This document shows positions 12,890-24,893 of a stretch of 64,000 nt of DNA, one piece after another. Made by a program: the position numbers and the translations under genes. Each line of letters begins with the position of its first letter. Position 1 is the first letter of the stretch. The notes below the pieces were generated by a model. It was not told where the DNA came from. It did not search any database and worked only from the letters and a program-made list of their open reading frames with translations. The DNA is taken from positions 51,735,386 through 51,799,385 of the forward strand of contig CM049322.1 of assembly GCA_026874595.1 (NCBI GenBank), read 5' to 3'. Origin of the DNA: Sipunculus nudus (lineage: Eukaryota > Annelida > Sipuncula > Golfingiida > Sipunculidae).

Positions 12890-13651
12890 CTGCAAAAATA
12901 ATCACAACAAACATTTCTAAAATGAGTTTATGTAAAACACTGTATTCTAGTTTTTTTGTTTGTTTCTATTTTGTAACATTTTTTATTTCAATATTTTACA
13001 TCTTATTTATTTGTATATATCTGAAAAAGTTATTATTTATACATAAAGATTGACTGATCTTCATGATTATTCAAATAAAAAAAATATAGTCTGTCTGAAC
13101 AAAATGACTATTACAATTCCAACTGTATATTATAATGTATTATAATAACATAATAATATTCATATAATATAACAAGCATATTCAAGGAATTTATGTCCTC
13201 AGCTTTCGCCTTCAAGTCTTGAATGATTTTAAAGTCTGCGGTGACTAAGTGCGAATAGCTTTAACCACATTCAACAGATGGCAGCATCTGGCAGTTACTG
13301 CAAAAATTTTAATGCATTTATTTCCCCACTAGCGACACCTGTTGGTGATTACTGACACTAATTGTGCTGAATCATCATATCAACTATGCTATATCATATT
13401 TTATCATTATCGTGTGAGACAGACACTCCAAATCAATTCCAACCAAGGTAAGCATGAGATCAATGACTGACCCAAATTTGAACAAAATCAGATAATATTT
13501 AGGAAAGGTATCACACAGAAATGAAAACCTGAAGGACGGACAGATAGACAGACAGACAAACCCCAATCAATGTCCCCTGTTCTGCAGAAGCAAGGGACAA
13601 TAAATTCTTTGATACTGAATTTGCCAAGTTTTTGTTTGTTACATTAATTAC
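12890..13651 (-). other. Intron 12
   Basis: This 762-base intron holds two CTCF-like motifs, TCAACAGATGGCAG at 13271-13284 (plus) and CCAACAGGTGTCGC at 13332-13345 (minus), and a short (CAGA)n run near 13536-13561. Nothing else is recognised. Confidence 0.6.
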
Positions 13652-13747
13652 CTGTTGTTGTGTGTGATACATTGTTTGATAACGAGCTGGCCCCGATGAC
13701 ATTCTCTCCATAAACAGAAAACATGTATGAAGTCTTTGGATAGAGAT
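13652..13747 (-). CDS. Coding exon 12: second part of FN3 domain 1
   Basis: This 96-base phase 1-1 exon translates as NLYPKTSYMFSVYGENVI then GASSLSNNVSHTTT. NLYPKTSYMFSVYGEN is the FN3 pattern LxPxTxYxxxVxAxN, and GASSLS is the usual following turn. The acceptor has a ten-T tract before CAG and the donor reads GTAATT, a weaker than consensus 5' site. At 32 codons it is the second-shortest exon of the model. Confidence 0.87.
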
Positions 13748-14369
13748 CTGAAAAAAAAAAATATAAATCCAAATCAACAATCTTTCAGTTGTTAAAGATA
13801 AAAATATCTGGCTTCACTGGTTTCAATTCTTATTGGATCATAGCATCTGGTAAAAGTACTGATGAAAGTGCAGTGTCAGTAGCACCCACCAGAGGTCCAA
13901 AAATGGGTTGGAACAGGTATCAAATTTTTGGACTTTTAAGAAATTGATAGGCATTTCCGGAAACGGACTTGGTACTTATTGCCATGGCAACACTATAAAA
14001 GAATAAATGGACATGTTTGCTGATGCAATATGTTTATAATTTGTCAGGGTGATGGCCTACCCTTCTCAAAACAAAGGATTAGATACAAATAGAGACCACT
14101 CAAAAACATGCAGGTATTTTAAATGTAAGCCCAACTGATTTCTATCTCTCAAAAGATAAAAGTGTCCAGGCAGATTGCTGTAGCATTTACCAATTCAGGA
14201 TTAATAATAAGTAGATTTAGACTGTAAATTTCCAGCAAAATTTAAATATGCATGTACATGCTTACACAAGTGCTAAAATCCAAATTTAGGACTTAAGTAC
14301 TTTGTAAGTATTACTCAAACTTCCAGTATTAGAACTCTGTAAACAATATAAGACAATAACAAATCTTAC
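13748..14369 (-). other. Intron 11 with a near-palindromic X-box-like site
   Basis: This 622-base intron contains ATTGCCATGGCAAC at 13978-13991, one base from a perfect RFX X-box palindrome. It also has a weaker CACCAGAGGTC motif near 13889. No coding potential is seen. Confidence 0.5.
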
Positions 14370-14552
14370 TTGTAACATTAAACCTCGTTTGGCCTTCTGG
14401 TACTCGGACGGTATCGGTTCCGTATGTGTGACTAGTGTACCACACTTTAAACCACTGCGTGTGACCTCCGTTAAACCCCGCCTGCCACTCCAATTCCACG
14501 GACTCCCATGTTGACTCCAAGATCGCTAAGTTTGTCGGGGGATCAGGTACGG
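14370..14552 (-). CDS. Coding exon 11: first part of FN3 domain 1
   Basis: This 183-base phase 1-1 exon begins SVPDPPTNLAILESTWESVE and continues LEWQAGFNGGHTQWFKVWY. The PDPPTNL start, the core Trp and the GFNGGHTQWF turn are typical of the FN3 domain in nephrin, Sns and Echinoid-type receptors. It ends in the F strand, RFNVT, at donor GTAAGA. The acceptor is ATTTTCTCAG. No cytokine-receptor WSXWS box is present. Confidence 0.9.
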
Positions 14553-14826
14553 CTGAGAAAATATTATGTAACCATAGCAACATCAATTTTGTAAGATCAT
14601 AATTTTATTTTTTTTTTTACTTATAAAAGATGGTCCATTTCCCGTTCTTATTGAAAACTTAATTTATCCAAGTGATTAAAGCAGCATTAGTGAAGCATGT
14701 CTTTATACATGGCATATTCAATACTAATATATAAAACCTGGGCCATGCACTATGATATTATGCTTCTAAATTGTGAAACATACCACTGTAATACATTTCA
14801 GTATCTAGATTCATAATAATACTTAC

Positions 14827-15126
14827 ATTTTGGAGTGAGCGATATCCCAGCCTCACTCTGGCCAAGCAGGTTAAGGCCACCACACGTGTAATCTCCGAAA
14901 TCAGTCTGTTCTGTGTTCGTAATGCTGAGGACAGATGAATAAGGGTAAGCCAGGTCGGTTGTATCCTGCGTAGTGATCTTGATACGGCTACTATTGGTCA
15001 GTTTACTTCCAGCTTTCCTCCACTCAAAGGTTGGTTTTGGTACAGCCTGGGCTTGGCAGGTCAGGACAGCCATCTTATTCAGATCGACAGCCACACGGCC
15101 TGTCTTTGGGTTCACAGACGGAGGAT
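14827..15126 (-). CDS. Coding exon 10: Ig domain 7
   Basis: This 300-base phase 1-1 exon encodes a whole Ig domain. It starts YPPSVNPKTGRVAVDLNK, then MAVLTCQAQAVPKPTFEWRK with the first cysteine and Trp, and later QTDFGDYTCGGLNLLG with the second cysteine. The G-strand ends ISLTPK at donor GTAAGT. The acceptor is GTAATTTTAG. It is the membrane-proximal Ig domain and leads directly into FN3. Confidence 0.9.
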
Positions 15127-16051
15127 CTAAAATTACAAAATCAAAGACATTTATATGAACTGTTACACCTCAGTTGGGTTAAAGCTCAATCTGGTGATCA
15201 AAGTTGAAACAATTGATTTTAATTTTTTAAATCATAGTTGAACCAAATGTATACAATATTACTATAACTTTGAGATTTATTTGCTTCATTATGTCAAAGA
15301 AAATAATCCTAAGTATGATTTTCTCACTCAAATTATCATGTTTCGTCTATCTTACTCAAATTTGTCTGCTCAGTTATTTCTTATTCATTCAAAAACTACT
15401 TTTTTCTCACTTTAAATTTATTCTCTTTCAATCACCAGACACTCTATACTGCTGATGGTATTAAAACATAGGAAGTTTTATTAAAACAAAGAACATTATT
15501 CATTAACTTTTCTTAATTTATCTGGATCTATGCATTCCAAAGAAATCTGGCCTTATGTATGTATTGTTAATGACAAGTATAATAACTCCTTAAGTGTTCA
15601 AATGTGTCTGTTTTTCACAGCTCAGTTACTGAGAACATACTGATTCAATTACGTTGAAAAGTTTTTTGATTGATAGTCTTAAACCTGAGCAGTATTTTAA
15701 TTCTCTTATCCTTAAGATGATTGGAACATTAAATATTAAGGCAAATTTGACTTTAAAGATGTCCAAAATATTTATTTTGCCATATAGCTCATACAATATA
15801 CCTAAATGTGACTTAATTGGGGGTTTTTAGGAGATTTCCTCAGGAAATCACTGGATCATGAGTTAGAAGAGTATACCCAGTCAAATTTACACCACTAATT
15901 TCCCGTTTACTGATGGCTGACCAGTCAGCAACACATACCAGTGGCACAAGGCCATCATTACAGCTCAGCTGACTTTTATAAGCTTGATTAAAGAATGGGT
16001 CAGGTAAAACTTTTTATTTTGAGTTTCTATAGTAACAGAAATGACTCTCAC
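15127..16051 (-). other. Intron 9
   Basis: This is 925 bases of AT-rich sequence between the Ig6 and Ig7 exons. I see no repeat, motif cluster or coding potential in it. Confidence 0.6.
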
Positions 16052-16174
16052 ATTGTACAACAAGCTGCATTGATGAGCTAACTCCTCTCAGATTAACAGC
16101 ATTTGTTGCATTACATACGTAGCTCCCAGCATCTTGTTTGCTCAACGAAGTGTCCGTAGGCTGTCTTCCTATAC
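16052..16174 (-). CDS. Coding exon 9: second part of Ig domain 6
   Basis: This 123-base phase 1-1 exon translates as GIGRQPTDTSLSKQDAGS then YVCNATNAVNLRG and a G-strand SSSMQLVVQ. DAGSYVC is the Ig F-strand motif, and NATN gives an N-glycosylation site right after the second cysteine. The acceptor is GTATTCACAG and the donor GTGAGA. It has no in-frame ATG near its start and was found by reading the frame from the neighbouring junctions. Confidence 0.86.
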
Positions 16175-17079
16175 CTGTGAATACATTACATAAATGGTAA
16201 AATATGACAAATGTAACAGCATCACATGATATTCATAAATGAGGTGGAACACTAAGGCATACTGGAATGTCTAACCCTGATGTAAAAGGAACATAAGACT
16301 CCCAACTATTTATAAAATAATAGAGAAGGTAAAAATATAAAAAGACCATTAGCAACCTAACAAAATGTTATTTATTACTGTGTAATAACTTACACTGATG
16401 CATATAAAATATCATGACAAAATGAGGTATTGTCTTAATATGACATAATAAGGATGCGAGACATTGAGCAAGTGGCAATAATACTTAGTAAGCAGACACA
16501 AGATGGCACTAAATTGTATCTGATTAGCAATTCTTTTTTCACTGTTCAATTAGGGAGTGATTTAATTAACAGACACCAGAGGGCAGTAAATTCAGGATCA
16601 CATTGGATTAGTTCACTCATCATACACAAGGTGGCAGCACTACTTTACTGCTGTGCCAGGACACAAGTAGGCCAACTGATACAGATTTGTTAGTTCTTGA
16701 AATAAATAGCTGAGAAGAAAACTTAATTATGCATTGGAGAATATTACCCTGAGCAGTGCCATGACTGAAAATAACTAACATGTGAAAATGTGCATAATTA
16801 ATACAGTCACTCATTTATGAAATAATACTGGAAAATGACAGGAGAGGCTCTCTGCTTCAAATTCAATAGAAAAGTGTTCTCTTACGGGATATTCATGGCC
16901 ATAAATGGTAACTAAAAATACCTTAGAAGGCTTTCGCAGATCCAAAATCCAAAATAATCTTGAATCCTTAAAATGAATCTCTCTCCAAAAGTTTAACCAG
17001 GACTTATAAAATATAAATTTATAACTAAAATTAGCTCTGTAAATTGAGAAATGTTTTTCTTACGTATTTTTATACTCAC
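16175..17079 (-). other. Intron 8 splitting Ig domain 6
   Basis: This 905-base intron interrupts the Ig6 fold. It contains the plus-oriented CTCF-like triplet at 16496-16637 and is otherwise AT-rich and unremarkable. Confidence 0.6.
16496..16637 (+). promoter_or_regulatory. Three CTCF-like motifs, plus orientation
   Basis: ACACAAGATGGCAC (16496-16509), ACACCAGAGGGCAG (16573-16586, 13 of 14 to CCASYAGRKGGCRS) and ACACAAGGTGGCAG (16624-16637) lie in intron 8 in one orientation, at 77 and 51 base steps. The first two also share flanks (CAGACAC before, TAAATT after), hinting at local duplication. Confidence 0.4.
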
Positions 17080-17310
17080 CCTTCCACTGTAATGTAGCTG
17101 TGACCTCTGAACTCCACGTTTCCACACTGGTGTTACTCTGTGTCATGGTAAAAAGCAGGTTGGGATTCTCAATTTTGACTCCGTTTTTGTACCAGTTAAC
17201 CTCTGGGGCAGGACGACCTCTGACCCGACATGAAACAGGGGTCATGGAGTCTGATATATTGACAGTTCTGGATCCCAATAAAGTTCCACCTGACACAAAC
17301 TGAGGAGTTT
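17080..17310 (-). CDS. Coding exon 8: first part of Ig domain 6
   Basis: This 231-base phase 1-1 exon begins ETPQFVSGGTLLGSRTVN and carries MTPVSCRVRGRPAPEVNWYK with the first cysteine and core Trp. A sequon-rich stretch NTSVETWSSEVTATLQW follows, which looks like the E strand. The acceptor is TTTTACAG and the donor GTGAGT. Joined to exon 9, Ig6 reaches about 118 residues, longer than a usual Ig domain of about 95, because extra residues lie between the E and F strands. Confidence 0.85.
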
Positions 17311-17640
17311 CTGTAAAAGAATTTAAAGATATTAAGTCAGTTGCCACATTGTGATTGCTTGACTTAAGGTACTATACTGCACATGCACAAAATCTTGCAA
17401 AAATGAAAGGAAGATGTACTTATAAGGAATCAAAGATAGAATTTTACTTATGGTCGCCCTCTTGATTTATGACAGCAGTGCAAGACACTATGTTTATGTC
17501 TTCTTTTGTGTCAGTCATTGCACCTGGTGCATGTTTATTTCTAATGTATATAGTTGTTAGAAAATGGTTTGCACAAAAACTTGGAACCAGCAAAGGAAGA
17601 TGTGCTTGAAATGATTCACAATTAAAGTTTTTAAAAATTG

Positions 17641-17840
17641 GCAGGGGCGGATCCAGGATTTAGGAAAGGGGAGGGGGGGTCCAACCAAGGAGGGCAAATG
17701 AAAACCCTAAAAAAAGGTCCTCAGGTCTGAAAAAGGGGGGGGGTCCAGGCGGTAAAATTTTGTCTGAAGCCCTTAAAAAATGTTGTTTCTGATGATACAG
17801 ACCCCCTGGACCCCCCCCCCCCCCACTGGATCCACTTCTG
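17641..17840 (+). mobile_element. GGATCC-ended short repeat, copy A
   Basis: About 200 bases are bounded by GGGGCGGATCCAGG and an inverted CTGGATCC near the right end. The interior has long G/C runs alternating with AAAACCCTAAAAAAAGG and TTTTGTCTGAAGCCC. A clear inverted copy lies at 47144-47360. It looks like a nonautonomous element with terminal inverted repeats. No coding sequence and no clean target duplication were found. Confidence 0.55.
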
Positions 17841-18225
17841 GTTGGTCAATATCTATGTATATGACAGTTGTGCAGAACTCTATATTCATGTTTTCTTTTG
17901 CTTCACTAATTGCAATCAGTGAAAGTTTATTTTTTCTAGTGTATATAGCTGTTATGAAATGATTTGAGAATAAAATCTTGGCAGATATTCTTATATTTCC
18001 ACGAGAAAACACTGAATTTCATATACATGTATATCAAATTTGAAAAGTAAAAATAATATGCAAAATTTAATAACTATGAGAGATCAAAGAGAAAATAATA
18101 CTGTAATTTTGGGTGTTTTATCACATAGAGAAGAAATATTTCTGTGAAGGAAATGAAAAATATCCATAATATGACTTTTAAAACATTTTATTTAAATAAA
18201 TTAAACAGAAGTCTGTGATGGAGTG

Positions 18226-18298
18226 ACACCTGGTGGCAGAATGTAAAACTACTGTTGTCACATTCACTGTGGTTGCAAGTTCACCCACCAGAGGTCAC
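18226..18298 (+). promoter_or_regulatory. Pair of CTCF-like motifs
   Basis: ACACCTGGTGGCAG (18226-18239) and CCACCAGAGGTCAC (18285-18298, 13 of 14 to CCASYAGRKGGCRS) lie 59 bases apart in the same orientation in intron 7. Confidence 0.35.
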
Positions 18299-18376
18299 TG
18301 CTATACACAAACCAACTGCTCTTGGGCCAAACAATTGATAACATTTTAAAACTGATGACTACTCAACACATATAAA

Positions 18377-18544
18377 TTTAAATAGCTATCCCACAAAGGG
18401 CTTCTATTGCAATATATATTTCAAGTACATATAAAATATTAAATAAGTACACATGTAGCCATTATGTTTAAATATCTATCCCACAAAGGGCTTCTATTGC
18501 AGTATATATTTCAAGTACATATAAAATATTAAATAGGTACAAAT
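18377..18544. repeat. 90-bp tandem duplication
   Basis: Two adjacent copies begin at 18377 and 18467, sharing CTATCCCACAAAGGGCTTCT and CAAGTACATATAAAATATTA with very few differences. The duplication is recent. Confidence 0.8.
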
Positions 18545-18824
18545 TATGTTTTCTCCTGACTGACAGGATGGCATTTTTCATTAAACATTAAAGTGTAGAT
18601 ACGAAGGTATGAAAAATGACTGACTGTAGGAGGAATCAAACTGATAATTTTGTTAGCTTTTGTATTGGACAGATTTGAACATTATTTGTCATTTTTAAAC
18701 TCTTTCAAAAAGGTAAAAGTGTAAAAAAATGTATATGATGACAGGTTTAGTTTTTAAAAAAAATGACTGACAGGTCAGAGTTTTATTAGGTCATAAGACT
18801 GGTTGAACAGGCATAAAGGATTTA

Positions 18825-19161
18825 GGCCAAAATAAAAAAAAGGTATGGTTCTCAGGCACTTTTTTTCAGAAATCAATGCGGGCGGGCGCTTTTTTTATTT
18901 TAATTTTTTTGGTATGTTTCGATAAAAATTTCAAATGATAAGGGTAAAGCATGAAAATAACAGTTTTATTTTGCTAAATAAGTAAAAGCACTACAAAACA
19001 AAGGAAATTGTATGATTTTATCTTCTTGAAAGAAATGTCGGAGCAGCAGCAGCTCAAAATTGGAAAGTTTTTATTGAAAATCAAAATAAAAAGTTTTGAT
19101 GCGGGGGTTTAAAATTGATGCGGGCGGTGCCTGAGAACCATACCTTTAATTTTTTTTGGCC
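18825..19161. mobile_element. MITE copy 1, PIF/Harbinger-like
   Basis: This 337-base noncoding element begins GGCCAAAA and ends TTTTGGCC, flanked on both sides by TTA. Its terminal inverted repeats extend about 38 bases and include GGTATGGTTCTCAGGCAC. A GGCC end with a TTA target duplication is typical of PIF/Harbinger (Tourist-type) elements. A second copy lies at 56438-56764. No transposase is present, so it is nonautonomous. Confidence 0.75.
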
Positions 19162-19194
19162 TTAGTACATCTTATTTATGTTGATAGGAAACAG

Positions 19195-19240
19195 AGAGTC
19201 AAACAGAGAGACAGATAGACAGAGAGACAGACAGTCAGGC
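19195..19240. repeat. (CAGA)n microsatellite
   Basis: Imperfect CAGA/GACA units run just right of the MITE, as often happens near element ends. Confidence 0.7.
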
Positions 19241-19660
19241 ATAAAAAAAAATGAATTATTAGTATAGAATTAATATAAAACATTATTTATAAATCAAATT
19301 ATCTAATTTTTTAGGCCTCTTCACTGGAGATGATGTTTTCATCCTAGTTGAATATTTATTCATAAACCAAAATTTATTCTTATGCTGATTTGGACAAAGG
19401 TGGTAAATAAAGTAGTAATGATTCAAATAAAAGATAACTGTGACAGAGGACCAAGTGCCAGGTTGTCTTCCTGTATGATTTGACATGATGGTTTAGAGAT
19501 CATTACTACTGAGTTTGATGATATTATTTTACTGTCAACTAATATCATGTAATGTGACTTAATTTCCGTCACAATTTTATATCTTTATAGTATAATGATG
19601 TAATATGGCACAACTGTGACACTGTGGGGTTTTGCAAATTGCAAACCTTTCTAATAAACA

Positions 19661-19674
19661 CTGCCACCTAGTGG
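19661..19674 (-). promoter_or_regulatory. Perfect CTCF-consensus motif
   Basis: The minus strand reads CCACTAGGTGGCAG, matching CCASYAGRKGGCRS at all 14 positions. The plus strand of the overlapping TGCCACCTAGTGGCA palindrome is also a 12 of 14 match. It is the best site of the cluster, in intron 7. Confidence 0.5.
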
Positions 19675-21109
19675 CAGTTTTCTTAACAAGGCGTTAACAT
19701 TATCTACAACGTATGCCAATTATTCATTTAGTACATTTAAACTGTCAGGATAGATTCTCTAAAGCTGAATAAGTAGTAACTTTGTGCATGCACATTTGAA
19801 GGTGATAAATTTAATTTAGCTTGCCTTTCAATTAACAGATCCTAATCACTTTTACTTTTATAATAAGGGCCCTTCATGCCAACTCAATGTGCGATATACA
19901 TCTGCATTGGTGTAAATTGGTACTTGGGCCTGTGGTTTTGGAAAGTGGAATCCTGCTAGAGATGTTAAAACCCAACCCAAGGGGAGGGCCCCTCACACAT
20001 GATAGGTGTTTTAAGTATTTTCTACCAATTTAAGTAGAGATACCCCTCCAGTTTGTGAGTGGTAATTGTTGTCTGGAAGTGGTAATCATTACACAATGCC
20101 AGCCCATCATTTCCCATGGCCCAGGGGTATGGATAAATAAGCAGATACAACATTATGTAATATACGGTAGATTGTAATTCATCACACCAGGCAGGAGTGG
20201 CTCAAGTGCCCTGGGGCATGTATAACAGGGAGGAGCTAAGGTTATATAACACACTTGAAGTAACAATACAGGGGTTGGGGCATGAAATCAGGCACATCCA
20301 TCTGGTCTCAAAAGCCCAATGTATCTTCCATACACTTCATAGGTAAAAAAAATAAACAATCACTAATATATTTGTCTGTATTGTTATCAAAACAAACCTC
20401 AGAATATGACTGAAGGTAATACTGCTACCTTAATTGAAAGATCATAAAGATCTATGGTGTACAATTTTTTTCTCTTTATAAGTTCTTAATTTATTAATAT
20501 GTTTGCAGATTACATTACGGACAAAGTACCATATAAACTTTTAACTTATGTAATGTAAATGGTTGGGATTAGGGACAAAACATAAATAAAATACACAATA
20601 TATGATGTATCTTATAAGTCAACTGAGTTTCATTTAACACTGACTCAAACTGACTCAGTTTGACCTCTTCCAATTTTGGTAGTTTGTTGCCTTCATTTTA
20701 AAATACAAAATCTACAAAAATCATCAAAAACCTGGGAAGAACATAGATACTCTGTGAATGTGTTACCTGCCAAAAAATTAAAGAAATTACACCACATGTG
20801 TACTGATGTGAGTTACCCTGTGTCAAAACTAAATATATTTAACTATCTAATATTAATACATACTAAAAAGCATGAAAAGTATAAAAAAGCAGTCCATCTG
20901 GAGAAAAAGTTTAATTTTTTTATGAAAACAGCTGGTGGCAGCACTTTTGGGAGTTTGTTTGAAATAGAGACTTTATGGGAAAGTATATTTTCTATAATTC
21001 TCTGGGCCATATTTCCAGAATCTGGTCAAAATCCTGATTTACCTATTAAAAAGATTTTCACTTTGTATCAATTATGTGATGAAAACTAAAATAACTGTTA
21101 TAAAGAAGG

Positions 21110-21370
21110 AAGCAGACAGCACGTGCCTCTATTAAGAGCGTTTATTCATGTCACATGCCATGACAATCCAGGTAATGACTGGTTATTTCACGGAACAGCC
21201 CCTCAGGGCATCGTGATTACAATCAATCTGGGTCCGTCAGGTACCAGAGTAATGACCACTTGATGATGCTGCCTGGAGAGCGGAACTCTGCCTGGAGAGT
21301 GTAACTCTTCCCGCATGATGGCACTTAGCTCGTCCCCATTACTAATAAGGGCTAGACCTGGCCTGCTCCA
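21110..21370. other. GC-richer island in intron 7
   Basis: About 260 bases stand out from the AT-rich surroundings. They include a near-tandem pair of GCCTGGAGAG units at about 21271-21300 and several CpGs. No open frame or splice signal supports an exon. It could be a conserved regulatory block or a repeat fragment. Confidence 0.3.
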
Positions 21371-24342
21371 TTTTTTTAAACCACTATGTTTTTTTTATAA
21401 ACGGCTAACTGACATATGGATAGAGAGTGAAACTTATCTAATATTTTAAATAATTTTTTAATCATAGTTGGGGAAAGGTATCAATTAAAAAATGTCATTT
21501 GCTCACAAGATATTTAGCCAAAATACCATATTGCTTATATTCTGAATGAGAAAGAAAATAATTAACCAACCTTTAAGTATTAATGAATTCTGAACATTAA
21601 CTAAAGTAATCATAATTTCAGATTAACATTTTTAGACAACTACACTATTTTTATGTAGCTCTGTTTATGTTAATTTTAACAATAATACTCAAAGCTAATT
21701 GGGGGGGGGGGGGGTAAAAAATGGAAATCAAATATTTGTTTTCTGCAAAGCAATGGTACAAAAGAATAAGTGAATGCAAACACTTTTTTTTTGGGAGCAT
21801 CCCACGATAGGTACCCCCCACATGGTGGAGGCTTGCATTCCTTAGAATGTAGATTTCTTGTTTTGATCTACTCTGTCTCTTGATTGATTTGTTTGAACTT
21901 GTGCATATGCTTTGAATCCCTCAGATACACACACACACTAACACATTTATTTGTGTAAATCAACCCAGCATGGAATATACTGTACATCTGTCATGTTTAC
22001 ACGCTTCCTCATTACCTGGCCTTCCTACTGGGATCACTTAACGAGGCGTCACACGTTTACAATTTGCATATAATTCCCCCTGGCTGAAACCAGACCCTCC
22101 AGGCCTGCTGGTACATACCAGTATATACTGATCATCAGTGTGACCCAACAAACAGAAAGACTTAAAGACAGCTATTCTCCTGCCTCGATCAATGAGTTTA
22201 TGTGCAGGATTTCTGGCTTTTTTCTCTGTGAACAAAGTAAAGAATTTGTAGGAAATTCCTGTAAGGAAAGATTGTTATTATGCTCCTCTGCAGGAGGAAT
22301 GAGCTTGTTTATCTGGAAGCTGTTAGCAAACATGGTACGTATATATGTGCCTATGTTTTCAAATAGAAAAAGCATGTGACTGGAGGGGTTGACCAGACAT
22401 GTGCAGAAGCTGAGACTTCACTAACTAGTTGTTGGTGATGAGACTAAATGGGGAATCATTTGTCATTTGCAAAACACCGGTTCTTCAGACTTTCTCTAAT
22501 GTGAACAACAGGTGATGACTTCTAGCTCTCCTTACCCAATGCTTACAAAACCTGAAATCTAAAGGCTTAATAATAACATATCATTCTTATCATATCAGTA
22601 CCTTCATCCTTAATCAATCAGCACTGCATGCCACCAGGAGCAGGCAATGCACTTATCTTTAAAATCAAAATATTAAAATAATGTATCCTCATTCTGAGTA
22701 TGGTTAATTCTCACAAACTAGAATGATACCTGATAAACCTCAATTAAAGATAAAACAATCCTGGTGGATCTGCCTTCTCAGTCCAGGTCCAAGCAAAATT
22801 TTCAGTTGATCTTTCTTTGCCCATATCCCACATACCCTCCATATAAAGCTGTGAAAATTAGTGTTTGTGTTTTACTGTTCATATTCCAACACAGGATCAA
22901 ACAAACTGGACAGGTAAAACATTACCTCCTTGACAGAAGTAATGATACCACACACCTTAACTCAGAGCTTCCACTCAGAATTTAGGGGGAAAAAATAAAA
23001 AAAATTTAACATTCTTGCATGAAATGCAGAAAATTGTCTGAACAATGGACAAAGTTTGAGAAAAATATAACACTGAGTAAAAATAGATCAAACATAAAAA
23101 TCTATTTAAGTTAAACAGATGCTCCTTCAGCACAAGGAAATATTACTGTTATTAATGTAAAATTAATTACCATCACCATAATTACCATAATCACATTGCT
23201 GGTGATGCTTACTGAGTTTGGCGTGTCCAGTGAGGGTTTTCACAGCTTGGGCAGTTCATTATGGGACGATTCTAACACATTAAACGATAGCTTTGCATGT
23301 CACATGAAAACTGAATCTTTCCCCCACTGAGAGGGTCCCTTTTTCCCATGATGCCTAATAATAACAACCAAAATCAAACAGAAGATAAACGAGCCTGATT
23401 TGACAATTTTAAAAGCATCAGTACAATCATTAACAAGGAAAGTTGACGTTGAAATTCACACAACTTTCCATGTGCTGTAGGGGATATGGATGACATCACA
23501 GTATTCATTCCAAGGACTGGTTGTCAATATCACATGATAGATTACAATCAGATCTCGAACACATTGTACATCAAACTATTCATATGTACAGCTCTGCCTA
23601 ACGAGATGACCACAATGAATTAAGCGAGTCCTGCATGGCTGCCCGTTTTCTCTGAACAATCAATTGAATTAAACTAATGTACAGGCGAGTCTCAAATTAA
23701 AAATCATGGCTGTCTGTCCGTGCATTCTCTGGTACAGGCTAAGTTAGTGTTACTGGAACGATTGATCTATTCACGGCCATGCCAGACAATTATACCCCGC
23801 CTGCTTGGTGGCGTGATTAACGAGGCTTTGAACGTCCCAAGAGTTCATCACGCTGAATTCCCTGGTAATTATATCTTGAGCAACCTTGTACTGACCCTTC
23901 ACTGGATCAAAGTGCACACTATCATTCTAAATGAGCTTCCCATGAATTCATGTTCCTGGACTGTAGAGAAGCTTATATCCTTATAGTAAATAACTAGTAT
24001 ACCTGAGCAGCAGGTCTATTGGTAACACAGTCTTTTGAAAGAGGATGATATGAGAAGAATGCTGTTATTTAATTATGTATTCTATATCTCAGGTATAATA
24101 TGCAGGGGGGTAAACTATTTAAGTCGTAACCTGTATTTAAGAAATCCGAGTGGATACATAGAGGTCCTATTGTGATAAGTCATAACATGTCTACAGTAAT
24201 AAGACAGAGCAAATCTTTGAGGTGCACTATGATTTTGTGTTTGAAACATTTGCTGGTCACAAGCAAGCATGGGACCTCCAGGTCTATGATATGTCCTGTA
24301 TCTGTCTTGAACAACAATTTATGAAACAGGCTATAGCACTTC

Positions 24343-24773
24343 GTGTTATGACTACAGATTGTGAGTACTGGTTGTGACTGAAGGATATGACTACAGTTTA
24401 TAATTATACAGGTTATGACTACAGTTTATGAATGTACAGGTTATGACTGTAGTTTATGACTATACAGGTTAAGTCTAAAGTTTATGAATTTAAAGGTTAT
24501 GACTAAAGTTTCTGACTTTACAGGCAGTGACTACAGTTTATGACTCTACAGGTTATGACTATAGTTTATGACTATACAGGTTATGACTATAGTTTATAAT
24601 TATACAGGTTATGACTATAGTTTATAATTACACAGGTTATGACTATAGTTTATAATTATACAGGTTATGACTATAGTTTATAATTATACAGGTTATGACT
24701 ATTGTTTATGACTGTACAGGTTATGACTATAGTTTATGGATGTACAGGTTATGACTATAGTTTATAACTACAG
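24343..24773. repeat. 28-bp minisatellite, about 15 units
   Basis: Units of the form GGTTATGACTATAG followed by TTTATAATTATACA repeat head to tail. Central copies are almost identical and the 5' copies more diverged. The array lies 180 bases from the exon 7 donor. Confidence 0.9.
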
Positions 24774-24893
24774 GTATTTTGACTTTTTAATGACCTCTAG
24801 CCCTGTGCATATCAAATCTGAATCCACGATAGTAATATAACATAATCTGATCATATGGCGTCCCATACTCTTATTCTTCCACTGCTTGACATA

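Noticed and set aside
20676-21089. 137-codon plus-strand open frame, among the longest outside the exons
   Set aside because: Very AT-rich, lysine/isoleucine-laden translation with no domain, no Kozak-type ATG and no splice context; likely chance in AT-rich intron.
24343-24773. Regular repeat array that could be mistaken for CRISPR
   Set aside because: Units are directly adjacent without unique spacers, and the genome is eukaryotic; it is a minisatellite.
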